A stretch of DNA of 11,829 nucleotides, from NCBI GenBank assembly GCA_019347995.1, contig JAHWKH010000034.1, positions 1 through 11,829 of the forward strand. Direction: 5' to 3'. The notes beneath the pieces were generated by a model. It did no database searches and was not told where the DNA came from. It saw only the letters and a list, made by a program, of their open reading frames with translations. The position numbers were made by a program, and so were the translations under genes. Source of the DNA: Gemmatimonadota bacterium. Its GTDB lineage: Bacteria; Gemmatimonadota; Gemmatimonadetes; Longimicrobiales; UBA6960. Below, in pieces: positions 1 through 9,072 of this stretch; within the stretch, counting starts at the first letter, position 1, and each line of letters begins with the position of its first letter.

Positions 1-360
1 CACTGGCTTGAGGATATAGCCAGCGACGTTCAGGTTGTACGCCTCGACGCGGTCGCGATCGTCGTTGGACGTCGTGAGCACGACCACAGCCGTGGACACG
101 AGCTCGTGGTCCGGCCGCAGCTCCCGCAGGAACTCGATGCCGTTCATCTTCGGCATGTTGAGGTCCAGGAGCACGAGGAGGCGATGGAGCGGGATCTTGC
201 CGCCCCGCAGGTTCTCCAGCGCCTCGATGCCGTTCTCCGCCACCCACAGCGGGTTGGTGATCCGGCTCTTCTTGAAGGCCCGCTGGACGTTCATCACGTC
301 CACCTGGTCGTCCTCGACCAGCAGGATGTTCAGCGGCTTGCCCTCGCTCACATCATCCAC
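1..360 (-). CDS. Rcp1/CheY-type single-domain response regulator (3' end cut by window edge)
   Basis: This is a receiver domain that would accept phosphate from the kinase encoded just upstream. Reading from GTG 360, the acidic pocket is E16-D17-D18 in ILLVEDDQVD, the phospho-acceptor is D66 in LLDLNMPKMNG, the switch threonines are in VVVLTTSND near 96-97, and the conserved lysine is K118 in YILKPV. The wording (early VEDD, MPKMNG, LTTS, LKPV) is that of the Rcp1 family, which pairs with phytochrome-type and other soluble kinases and works by protein contact. The visible 120 codons reach the end of the beta5 strand; such proteins are usually about 140-150 residues, so some 25 are missing beyond base 1. 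I chose GTG 360 because AAGGAGG (374-368) sits 7 nt ahead. GTG 351, which would give a 4-nt overlap with the kinase stop, is the alternative. No output domain is visible; one beyond the edge cannot be excluded. Confidence 0.9.
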   Translation of the reverse strand, partial: MDDVSEGKPLNILLVEDDQVDVMNVQRAFKKSRITNPLWVAENGIEALENLRGGKIPLHRLLVLLDLNMPKMNGIEFLRELRPDHELVSTAVVVLTTSNDDRDRVEAYNLNVAGYILKPV

Positions 361-3300
361 CGGTCCTCCTCCTTCACCGTGGGATTCATGGGCCAGAGGA
401 ACTTGAAGGTGGCGCCCTCGCCTTCCCGGGACTCCACCCAGACCTGGCCGCCATGGTTGTCGATGATGCGCTTCACGACCGAGAGCCCGATGCCCGTGGA
501 CTCCACCTCGTCGCGGGGCTTGAGGGTCTGGAAGATGGTGAAGATCTTCTCGTGGTATTCCGGCGCGATGCCGGGTCCGTTGTCCATGACGCCGTATTCG
601 TACCAGCCCTCGCCCTCGTCCGAGACCTCCACGCGCACCACCGGCGCCTCGCCGTCGGCGTGCTTGAGGGCGTTGCCGATGAGGTTGAGGAAGACCTGTC
701 GGAGCGGCGTGGGCTCCGAATGGATGACCGGCCACCAGTCGCCGAGCTCGACGCGGAAGTGGGCCGGAGGGTCGAGGAGGTCGAGGATCTCCCGCACCAT
801 CTCGCCGACGTCCACCTCCTGAGGCTCCTCCTTGGTACGGCCGGCCCGGGAATACTGGAGGATGCCGTCGATGAGCGCCTCCATGCGGTGGACCCGGCCC
901 TGCAGCAGGCGGATGTACTCTTCCGAGTCCGGGTCGAGGTGCTCCCCCAGATCCTCGGCGAGCCACGCGGAGAGGTTGGCGATGCCCCGCAGCGGCGCCT
1001 TCAGGTCGTGGCTGGCGATGTAGGCGAAGCGGTCGAGGTCCTCGTTGCTCTTCTTGAGGGCCCTGGCCGTGCGCCTCAGCTCGCGCGCCTGGGCCTCGAG
1101 GTTGGTGCGCTCCGACGACAGGAGATGGGTGATGCGCTCCAGCTCCTCCATGGCCCGGTCGCGCTCCTGCTCGGCCTCCTTCTGGTCGTGGACGTAGGTG
1201 TTGGTCCCGAACCACTTCACCACGTTCCCGTCCGGGTCCCGTTGGGCCACCGCCCGGGCGAGGTGCCATCGGTGCACGCCTCCGGCGTCGCGAAGGCGGA
1301 ACTCGACTTCGTAGGGATCGCCGCGGGCGACGCTGTCGGCCCATCGCGCGCTGGCCTCCTCCGCGTCGTCGGGGTGGACGCGCTCGAGCCAGCGCTCCCC
1401 CAGCAGATTGTCCTCACCGACACCGAAGAAGTCGACCACCACCTTGTTCACGTAGTCGAGCTGCCCGTCGGGGCTGGCGGTCCAGATCTGCTGGGGGATG
1501 GAGTCGGCCAGGAATCGGTAGCGGGCCTCGCTGGCCTTGAGCCGCTCCTCGGCGCGCTTCCGGTCGGTGATGTCGTGCAGGTAGACGGACAGCCCGTCCT
1601 CCGAAGGGAAGGCGCGCACCTCGTACCAGTCGTCGAAGGCCGGATGGTAGGCCTCGAACTCCGCGGGACGGCCTTCCGCCACGACCTCCTCGTAGCGGGT
1701 CTGGAACGTGCCGTCGGGGGTGTCGGGGAACACCTCCATCAGGGGCTGCCCCACCAGCCGGCTGGCCGGCTCGCCCAGGAGCTCCTCGGTGGCGCGGTTC
1801 ACGTACGTGAGGCGCCACGTGCGATCCATGGCGAAGAACGCATCGGAGATACTCTCGAGGATCGTGCGGACGCGCTCCTCGGCACTCTCGGCCTCGGCCC
1901 TCGCGGCCTGCTCGATGGCCAGGGCACGCTCGCGGGCGTCGGCTTCCCGGCGCTTCGTGATGTCCTGGGCGGTGCCGACCATGCGCGCCACTTCGCCCTC
2001 CTCGTCGGCGATGGCGCGGCCCTGGCTGAGGATCCAGGAGGTCTCTCCGTCGGGACCCACGACCCGGTGCTCGAAGGCGAACGGCTCCCGCGTCCCCATG
2101 GACCGGCCGATGAGGTCCTCGGCCTTCTCACGGTCGTCGGGTGGCAGCCGCTGGAGGTAGGCCTCGAGGCTGGGAGCGAAGGTCTCGGGGTCGGTCCCGA
2201 AGATGCGGTGCAGCTCGTCCGACCAGGTGATGCGGTCGGAGACCACGTCCCATTCCCAGCTGCCGATGCGAGCGAGCCGCTGGGTCTCCGCGAGCAGGCC
2301 TTCCCGTCGCCCGCGCTCCTTCTCGCCCTGCACGCGGTCGCCGACGTCGTGGAGGAAGGCGTTGAACGTCCACCCGTTCGGGCCCTCCATGGGCGAGATC
2401 GCGATCTCGACGGGAACCTCGCTGCCGTCCTTGCGCACGCCCAGGACCTCGACGCGCTGGCCGATGAGGGGGCCCTCGCCCGTCTGCAGGAAGCGCGCGA
2501 GCCCCTGCGTGTGGCGCTCGCGCAGTTGTTCGGGAATGATGAGATCGGCCAGGCGGCGCCCCAGGGCCTCCGCGCGCGTCCACCCGAACGTGCGGCGGGC
2601 GGCGTCGTTCCACTCCCGCACGACCCCGTCGGCGTCCATGGAGATGAAGGCGTCGTTGGCCGTCTCCAGGATCTCGCGGGTACGCCGCTCGGCGCGCTCG
2701 CGCTCGGCCTCGGCCCGCTCGCGCTCGACCACCCGGCCGAGGATCGCCCCCACGTGGGCGGAGAGCTCCATGAGCGCTCCGTCGGGCTCGGAGGGGGTGT
2801 CGGTGAAGAACTCCAGGACCGCGGCCACGTCCCGGCCCGCGAGGACCGGGAACGCGAACGCGCTGGCGAAGCCCGCCCGGGCCGCGGCGTCCGCGCGGGG
2901 GAAGTTCTCGTCCCGTCGAAGCCGGGAGATCCACTCCGGGAGCCCCGAGGCGAGGACGCGGCCCGGCAGCCCCTCGTTACGCCGGAAGCGCACCCGGCCA
3001 GTCGCGGCGCGGAAGCCGGCGTGGGCCGTGGGATCCTCGGGATGCCAGAGATGGGTAGGGCTGAGCTCGGTCTCGCCCCCGGGGCCCGGCACCGCCCGGT
3101 AGAGATGGCCCACCGGCCAGCCCGCGTGCTCGCAGATGCGATGGAGCGCCACGAGGAACGGGCCCTCCGCGTCGCGGCTCTCGTTGGCCCGCACCGCCAG
3201 CTCCTGGAGGAGGAGCAGCGCCTGGTTCTTCCTCTCCAGTTCCCGCTCCGACTGCTTCTGACGGGTGACCTCCACCATGACGCCACGGATGAAGACGCCG

Positions 3301-4133
3301 CCGCCGTCGCGCTCGATCGGCCGCACCAGGTCCTGGATCCAGACAACGCGCCCGTCCGCCGTCAGCACGCGGTAGGTGAGGTCGGCGTTGCGCCTGTTCT
3401 CCACGGCCGCGGCGATCTCGGCCAGGACGCGCTCCTTGTCGTCGGGGTGGAGGAGGACGTTCTCGAAGAAGCCTGTCTCGCGCGTCCAGCGCTCGGTGGA
3501 ATGACCCAGGAGCTCCTCCGCCCGGCGGCTGACGAAGAGGAAACGATCGGTGCGCGGGTCGCGCTCGTTGACGATGGCGTCGATGCCGTCGACCAGGTCC
3601 ACGAAGCTTCTCCACGTGGCCTGCGACGCGGATCCGTCCCGGCCCAGCCGGCGGCGCAGGAGGATCTGCGCCGCCGTGGCGGCCGCCACCTCCTCGAGGT
3701 CGCGCAGGTCCTCGGGCGTCCAGTGGCGGGGTTCGCGGGAGAGGACGCAGAGGGAGCCTGCTCCACCCTCCATCGCGGGAACCGGGACGGCCAGGAAGGA
3801 CGAGATGCCCAGATCCAGGTGGAGCGGATCCTCCCGCAGAAGCTCGTGGCCACCCACGTCTTCGACGCGCAGCGAGTCTCCCTCGAGACCCGCGAGCGCG
3901 GCGAACAGGGGCGAGCGCTCCGACCAGTCACTCGGCGGAATCCCGTGCCGCCCGGCCAGGACCGGCCGCTGGCCGTCCGGCAGGGACAGGATGGCGGCGG
4001 GCGCGTCCAGGAGGCGCGCGGCGAGGCGACAGAGTCGATCGCCCGCCTCGGCGGTGGGATCGGCAGCGCCGACCGGGTCCATTGGGGCCCCGTAGACCTC
4101 GGGTGGTCCCTTCTCCGCGGTGGAGCGCTCCAT
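348..4133 (-). CDS. Soluble GAF/multi-PAS sensor histidine kinase
   Basis: An autophosphorylating sensor kinase, probable partner of the overlapping response regulator. Numbering is from TTG 4211, the longest reading (1287 aa). Order: GAF about 57-187; PAS 200-318; GAF 340-497; PAS 512-630, 645-757, 780-888 and 895-1013; coiled coil 1013-1058; HisKA with phospho-His 1068 in YIASHDLKAPLRG; HATPase 1165-1280. The HATPase has the N box (FLNLIGNALKHAD, N1176/N1180), G1 (DNGPGIAPE, D1210), an F box (IFTIFQTL) and G2 (STGIGLS, G1240/G1242), so catalysis looks intact. I see no signal peptide or membrane segment, so it should be cytosolic. No bilin-type PHY domain or LOV cysteine motif is seen; the signal is unknown. 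The start is uncertain: TTG 4211 lacks a ribosome site and its first 26 codons have weaker third-position GC; ATG 4133 (used here) and ATG 4082 both keep the first GAF. The HisKA wording resembles phytochrome-like kinases that partner Rcp1 regulators. Confidence 0.93.
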   Translation of the reverse strand: MERSTAEKGPPEVYGAPMDPVGAADPTAEAGDRLCRLAARLLDAPAAILSLPDGQRPVLAGRHGIPPSDWSERSPLFAALAGLEGDSLRVEDVGGHELLREDPLHLDLGISSFLAVPVPAMEGGAGSLCVLSREPRHWTPEDLRDLEEVAAATAAQILLRRRLGRDGSASQATWRSFVDLVDGIDAIVNERDPRTDRFLFVSRRAEELLGHSTERWTRETGFFENVLLHPDDKERVLAEIAAAVENRRNADLTYRVLTADGRVVWIQDLVRPIERDGGGVFIRGVMVEVTRQKQSERELERKNQALLLLQELAVRANESRDAEGPFLVALHRICEHAGWPVGHLYRAVPGPGGETELSPTHLWHPEDPTAHAGFRAATGRVRFRRNEGLPGRVLASGLPEWISRLRRDENFPRADAAARAGFASAFAFPVLAGRDVAAVLEFFTDTPSEPDGALMELSAHVGAILGRVVERERAEAERERAERRTREILETANDAFISMDADGVVREWNDAARRTFGWTRAEALGRRLADLIIPEQLRERHTQGLARFLQTGEGPLIGQRVEVLGVRKDGSEVPVEIAISPMEGPNGWTFNAFLHDVGDRVQGEKERGRREGLLAETQRLARIGSWEWDVVSDRITWSDELHRIFGTDPETFAPSLEAYLQRLPPDDREKAEDLIGRSMGTREPFAFEHRVVGPDGETSWILSQGRAIADEEGEVARMVGTAQDITKRREADARERALAIEQAARAEAESAEERVRTILESISDAFFAMDRTWRLTYVNRATEELLGEPASRLVGQPLMEVFPDTPDGTFQTRYEEVVAEGRPAEFEAYHPAFDDWYEVRAFPSEDGLSVYLHDITDRKRAEERLKASEARYRFLADSIPQQIWTASPDGQLDYVNKVVVDFFGVGEDNLLGERWLERVHPDDAEEASARWADSVARGDPYEVEFRLRDAGGVHRWHLARAVAQRDPDGNVVKWFGTNTYVHDQKEAEQERDRAMEELERITHLLSSERTNLEAQARELRRTARALKKSNEDLDRFAYIASHDLKAPLRGIANLSAWLAEDLGEHLDPDSEEYIRLLQGRVHRMEALIDGILQYSRAGRTKEEPQEVDVGEMVREILDLLDPPAHFRVELGDWWPVIHSEPTPLRQVFLNLIGNALKHADGEAPVVRVEVSDEGEGWYEYGVMDNGPGIAPEYHEKIFTIFQTLKPRDEVESTGIGLSVVKRIIDNHGGQVWVESREGEGATFKFLWPMNPTVKEEDRWMM
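368..374 (-). promoter_or_regulatory. Shine-Dalgarno site for the response regulator
   Basis: AAGGAGG on the minus strand, 7 nt before GTG 360. It lies inside the last codons of the kinase gene, so the regulator is probably translated in coupling with the kinase. It favours GTG 360 over GTG 351, for which the spacing would be 16 nt. Confidence 0.55.
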
Positions 4134-4290
4134 TCGGGTCGGCCAGTCTGTGATGGGATCGCCGGGCTCGGAGGCGGATGCGCCTCCCGATTTCGCGCCC
4201 CAGAGGAACAAGATCCGTGCCGCCGTGGGTCGCCTCCGACGGAAGTCGGGCGCACGTCCGCAAGGCCGGGCGTGCTTGTCCCCGATCCGC

Positions 4291-4320
4291 TGGACCGTGC
4301 GGGAACCGTCCAGTTAGCAT
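4291..4320 (+). promoter_or_regulatory. Possible sigma-70-like promoter for hutHU
   Basis: TGGACC (4291-4296), 18 nt, then TAGCAT (4315-4320); each box matches four of six consensus bases. Initiation would fall near 4327, leaving a leader of about 34 nt that contains the GGAGGA site at 4347. This is a weak match in GC-rich DNA and a suggestion only. Confidence 0.3.
4292..4311. promoter_or_regulatory. Imperfect inverted repeat, possible operator upstream of hutH
   Basis: GGACCGT (4292-4298), six bases, ACCGTCC (4305-4311). The arms pair at six of seven positions, giving a 20-bp dyad. It covers the spacer between the candidate -35 and -10 boxes, where a repressor would block transcription. The hut repressors known in other bacteria (HutC, HutP) are not encoded here, so the binding protein, if any, is unknown. 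Short dyads arise by chance in GC-rich DNA. Confidence 0.25.
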
Positions 4321-4346
4321 GAGCGGCGGAGCGGACCCCATGGGAC

Positions 4347-4352
4347 GGAGGA
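4347..4352 (+). promoter_or_regulatory. Shine-Dalgarno site deciding the hutH start
   Basis: GGAGGA, 8 nt before GTG 4361. A weaker GGAG (4328-4331) precedes ATG 4340 by 8 nt. Family residue numbering supports the GTG (see hutH). Confidence 0.5.
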
Positions 4353-4360
4353 AGCGGCCA

Positions 4361-5931
4361 GTGGACGAGGTGACCCTGGACGGCACGACCCTCACGCTGG
4401 CGGCGGTCGCCACGGTGGCGGGCGCGGGCGCCGTCCGGCTGCGACTGGACGCGGCGGCGCGCGCGCGCATCCTCGCCGCCCGGCGGGTCGTGGAGAAGGC
4501 GGTGGAGGCCGGGCAGCGCATCTACGGCGTCACGACCGGCTTCGGGCGGCTGGCGGATGTGGTCATCTCGACCGACCAGCAGGCCACGCTCCAGCGCAAC
4601 CTGGTGCGGAGCCATGCGGCCGGCGTGGGTGAGCCCCTCGCCCGGGAGGAGGTGCGAGCGCTCATGCTCCTGCGCGCCAACGCGCTGGCGCGGGGAAACT
4701 CGGGCTGCCGCGAGGACGCCGTCGACCTCCTGCTGCGCATGCTGGAGCGGGGGGTCCACCCCGTGGTCCCGGAGGCGGGATCCGTGGGCGCCAGCGGCGA
4801 CCTCGGGCCCCTCGCGCACGTCGCGCTGGCGCTCATGGGCGAAGGGTCCGTGGACTTGGACGGGGAGAGGATGGCCGCGGCCGACGGGCTCGCCGCGGCG
4901 GGGCTGGTGCCGCTGAGGCTCGAGGCCAAGGAGGGTCTCGCCCTCATCAACGGGACGCAGGCCACCACGGGCGTGGGCCTGCTGGCCCTGCTGCGGACCG
5001 AGGCCGCGCTGGAAGCGGCCGAATGCGCCGGCGCCATGAGCCTCGAAGCACTGGAGGGAACGCCGGAGGCCTTCCGGCCGGAGGTCGGCGGCGTACGGCC
5101 CCATCCGGGCCAGGTCCGGAGCGCCGAGCGGCTGCTGCGGCTGCTGCGCGACTCGGAGATCCGCGAGTCGCATCGCGTGGGCGATCCACGCATCCAGGAC
5201 GCGTACAGTCTGCGCTGCATGCCCCAGGTCCACGGCGCCGCCCGTCAGGGGCTCGCGTACGTGCGATCGGTCCTCGAGGTCGAGGTCAACAGCGCCACGG
5301 ACAACCCGCTCATCCTCCCGGACACCGGGGAGGTGGTGAGCGCGGGAAACTTCCACGCCCAGATCGTCGCGCAGGCGCTGGACCTCCTGTGCATCGCCGC
5401 GGCGGACGTCGCCGCCATCTCCGAGCGGCGCGTCGAACGGCTGCTCAACCCCGACCTCTCCCAGGGGCTTCCGGCCTTCCTCGCCGGATCGCCCGGCCTC
5501 GAGAGCGGCTTCATGATCGCCCAGGTCACGGCCGCTGACCTGCTCGCGGAGATGCGCGTCCTGGCCCACCCGGCCAGCGTCGACACGGTGCCCACCAGCG
5601 CCAACCGGGAAGACCACGTCTCCATGGGCATGGCGGCCGCCCGCAAGGCGCGGCGGGTGGCCCGCTGTCTCGAGCACGTGATCTCCGTGGAGCTCCTGTG
5701 CGCCGCGCAGGGCCTGGAGCACCGGCGCCCACTGAAGGCGGGCGTGGGGGTCGAGCGGGCGCACGCGGCGCTGCGGCGGCGCGTGCCTCCCCTGGAGGGC
5801 GACCGGCCCCTCATCGGCGACCTGGAGGCGGTGCGCGCCCTGCTGTTGAAGGGTGCCTTCGGGCCCGACGCCACCGACGCGCGCCTGGACGGTGAGATCG
5901 ACGGAGTGCTGACCGGACCCGGGAGGACGAC

Positions 5932-5935
<4 letters not shown>
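4361..5935 (+). CDS. hutH: Histidine ammonia-lyase (histidase)
   Basis: It converts L-histidine to trans-urocanate and ammonia in the cytosol, the first step of histidine use. The self-forming MIO cofactor triad Ala-Ser-Gly is residues 144-146 in [12 protein letters not shown]. Other family marks are YGVTTGFG (Tyr55), INGTQATTG (Asn197), [24 protein letters not shown] and [12 protein letters not shown]. The length of 524 aa is close to the family's usual 500-515. With GTG 4361 as start, Tyr55, Asn197 and Ser145 all sit two residues beyond Tyr53, Asn195 and Ser143 of Pseudomonas putida HutH. This, with the GGAGGA ribosome site, decides the start over ATG 4340 (+7 aa) and ATG 4319 (+14 aa). Its stop overlaps the hutU start by 4 nt, so the two are translationally coupled. 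It is transcribed away from the kinase gene. All expected active-site motifs are present. Confidence 0.97.
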
Positions 5936-7605
<1,670 letters not shown>

Positions 7606-7618
7606 GGACCCGGACCTC

Positions 7619-8998
7619 CTAGCCCTCCACCAGCCGGCGCGCGACGGAGCGGTAGCGATCGGCCACGGCGTCCTCGTCCACGTGCCGGCCCGCCTCCACC
7701 CGGACCCGGCCCCCCACCACCACCTCGGCCACCGGGTTCGCGGCGCCCGAGAAGATCCAGGCGTCGAGGAGGTCGTCGTCCCTGCGGCCCACCAGCGCCG
7801 GGTGGTCGGGGTCTAGCGCCACCCAGTCGGCGCGGTGGCCGGCGGCGAGGCGTCCCACGGGCAGCCCCAGGGCCGCGGCTCCTCCCGCCCACGCGCGCTC
7901 CAGAAGCGAGCGGGCGGTGGAGGGGTGGGGGAAGCCGGCCGCGACGTTCCGCTCCTCGAGCCGGAGCCGCTGCGCGTATTCGAGCCAGCGTAGCTCCTCG
8001 ACGGGGCTGGTGGAGACGTGGCTGTCGGAGCCGACGCCGAAGCGGCCGCCGGCTTCCAGCCACGGCCGCAGGGGGAAGATCCCGTCGCCCAGGTTCGCCT
8101 CCGTGGTGGGGCACAGGCCGGCCACCGCGCCGGTGGCGGCCAGCCGGGCCGCCTCGCCCGCCTCCACGTGGGTGGCGTGCACGGCGCACCAGCGCCCGTC
8201 CACGTCGGCGTGGTCCAGCAGCCACTCCACGGGCCTCGCCCCGGACCAGGCCAGGCACGCCTCCACCTCCCGTCGCTGCTCGGCCACGTGGATGTGGACC
8301 GGCGCCGAGGGTCCCGGCAGCCCCGCCACGGCCGGCTCGATCGCCTCGGGAGGCACGGCCCGCAGGCTGTGGAGGGCCAGGCCCACGCGCCGCGCCGGGT
8401 CGTTCGCGGTCTCGGCCTCGCAGCGGGCCACCAGGTCGAGGACGCCGTCCACGTCCAGGAGGAAGCGCCGCTGCGCCTCGCCGGGAGGCGCGCCGCCGAA
8501 GTCGCCGGCCATGTAGAGGACCGGGAGGTGGGTCAGGCCGATGCCCGCGGCTCGCGACGCGGCCAGGATCCGCCGGGACATCTCCGCCGGGTCGCCGTAC
8601 GGATGGCCGTCGGGCGCATGGTGCAGGTAGTGGAACTCGCCCACCACGGTGTAGCCCGAGCGCAGCAGCTCCACGTAGAGCTGGGTGGCCACGGCCTCCA
8701 CGTCTTCCGGCCCCAGGCGGGACAGGAAGGCGTACATGCGCTCGCGCCAGGACCAGAACGTGTCGCGCCCGCCGCCGCCGGACGGGGTTCGCTCGGTGAG
8801 GCCGGCCAGGGCGCGCTGGAAGGCATGGGAGTGGAGGTTGGGCACCCCGGGCACGGCGACGCCCGGGATGCGGCGGGCCTCCGGCGCGGTGGCGCCCGCC
8901 CGTGCCTCGAGCAGGAGGCCGCGGTCGTCGACGCGCAGGAGGACGTCGTCGGCCCATCCGTCGGGGAGGAGGGCCCGGGAGGCGAGGTGGTCGCGCAT
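7619..8998 (-). CDS. hutF: Formimidoylglutamate deiminase
   Basis: It hydrolyses N-formimino-L-glutamate to N-formyl-L-glutamate and ammonia, the fourth step in organisms using the HutF/HutG branch. It is an amidohydrolase with one metal site. Ligands seen are H56 and H58 in VPNLHSHAFQRALAGL, H237 in VHIHVAEQ and D325 in GVGSDSHVST; E240 and H274 are the likely catalytic pair. Compared with Pseudomonas aeruginosa HutF as I recall it (H56, H58, H232, E235, H269, D320), the later residues carry one constant offset of five. Family-specific strings are DTFWSWRERMY, CLAWSGARPVEWLLDH, LCPTTEANLGDG and EELRWLEYAQRL. The length of 459 aa is normal. The ATG lacks a Shine-Dalgarno site and lies 9 nt after a candidate -10 box, so it may be leaderless. 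It converges on hutU and diverges from hutI. N-formylglutamate deformylase (HutG), the expected next enzyme, is not in the window. Confidence 0.96.
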   Translation of the reverse strand: MRDHLASRALLPDGWADDVLLRVDDRGLLLEARAGATAPEARRIPGVAVPGVPNLHSHAFQRALAGLTERTPSGGGGRDTFWSWRERMYAFLSRLGPEDVEAVATQLYVELLRSGYTVVGEFHYLHHAPDGHPYGDPAEMSRRILAASRAAGIGLTHLPVLYMAGDFGGAPPGEAQRRFLLDVDGVLDLVARCEAETANDPARRVGLALHSLRAVPPEAIEPAVAGLPGPSAPVHIHVAEQRREVEACLAWSGARPVEWLLDHADVDGRWCAVHATHVEAGEAARLAATGAVAGLCPTTEANLGDGIFPLRPWLEAGGRFGVGSDSHVSTSPVEELRWLEYAQRLRLEERNVAAGFPHPSTARSLLERAWAGGAAALGLPVGRLAAGHRADWVALDPDHPALVGRRDDDLLDAWIFSGAANPVAEVVVGGRVRVEAGRHVDEDAVADRYRSVARRLVEG

Positions 8999-9007
8999 GG
9001 GCGGTCG

Positions 9008-9036
9008 AGTGTAGGATCGCGGGGACGCGCAGGCAA
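9008..9036 (-). promoter_or_regulatory. Candidate hutF promoter giving a near-leaderless transcript
   Basis: On the minus strand, TTGCCT (9036-9031), a 17-nt spacer, then TACACT (9013-9008). The -10 box ends 9 nt before the hutF ATG at 8998, so transcription would begin within a few bases of the start codon. No Shine-Dalgarno motif precedes that ATG, which fits leaderless translation. The boxes match three and four of six consensus bases, with ideal spacing. Confidence 0.4.
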
Positions 9037-9044
9037 AGCGACAT

Positions 9045-9057
9045 GGGCCGTCGGCCC
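9045..9057. promoter_or_regulatory. Perfect 13-bp palindrome in the hutF/hutI gap
   Basis: GGGCCG-T-CGGCCC, with perfect six-base arms. It lies just upstream of the candidate hutF -35 box and directly before the hutI ribosome site, so one protein bound here could affect both divergent genes. The one-base centre makes a stable RNA hairpin unlikely. Chance occurrence is possible in DNA of this composition. Confidence 0.25.
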
Positions 9058-9072
9058 GGGAGGAGGGAACGG

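Noticed and set aside
340..1013. Phytochrome or LOV photosensor in the kinase
   Set aside because: The kinase core and Rcp1-type partner recall phytochromes, but the GAF domains show no bilin-site motifs, there is no PHY domain, and no LOV-type cysteine motif is seen in the PAS domains.
453..4322. A 1289-codon open frame on the plus strand, almost exactly opposite the kinase gene
   Set aside because: It is the shadow of a GC-rich gene: the kinase reading has seven sensory domains and all kinase boxes, while the plus reading has no recognisable domain and depends on the scarcity of A/T-rich stop codons.
9012..9017. TAGGAT as a -10 box for hutI
   Set aside because: No -35-like sequence lies 16-19 nt upstream, and the site overlaps the better minus-strand box for hutF.
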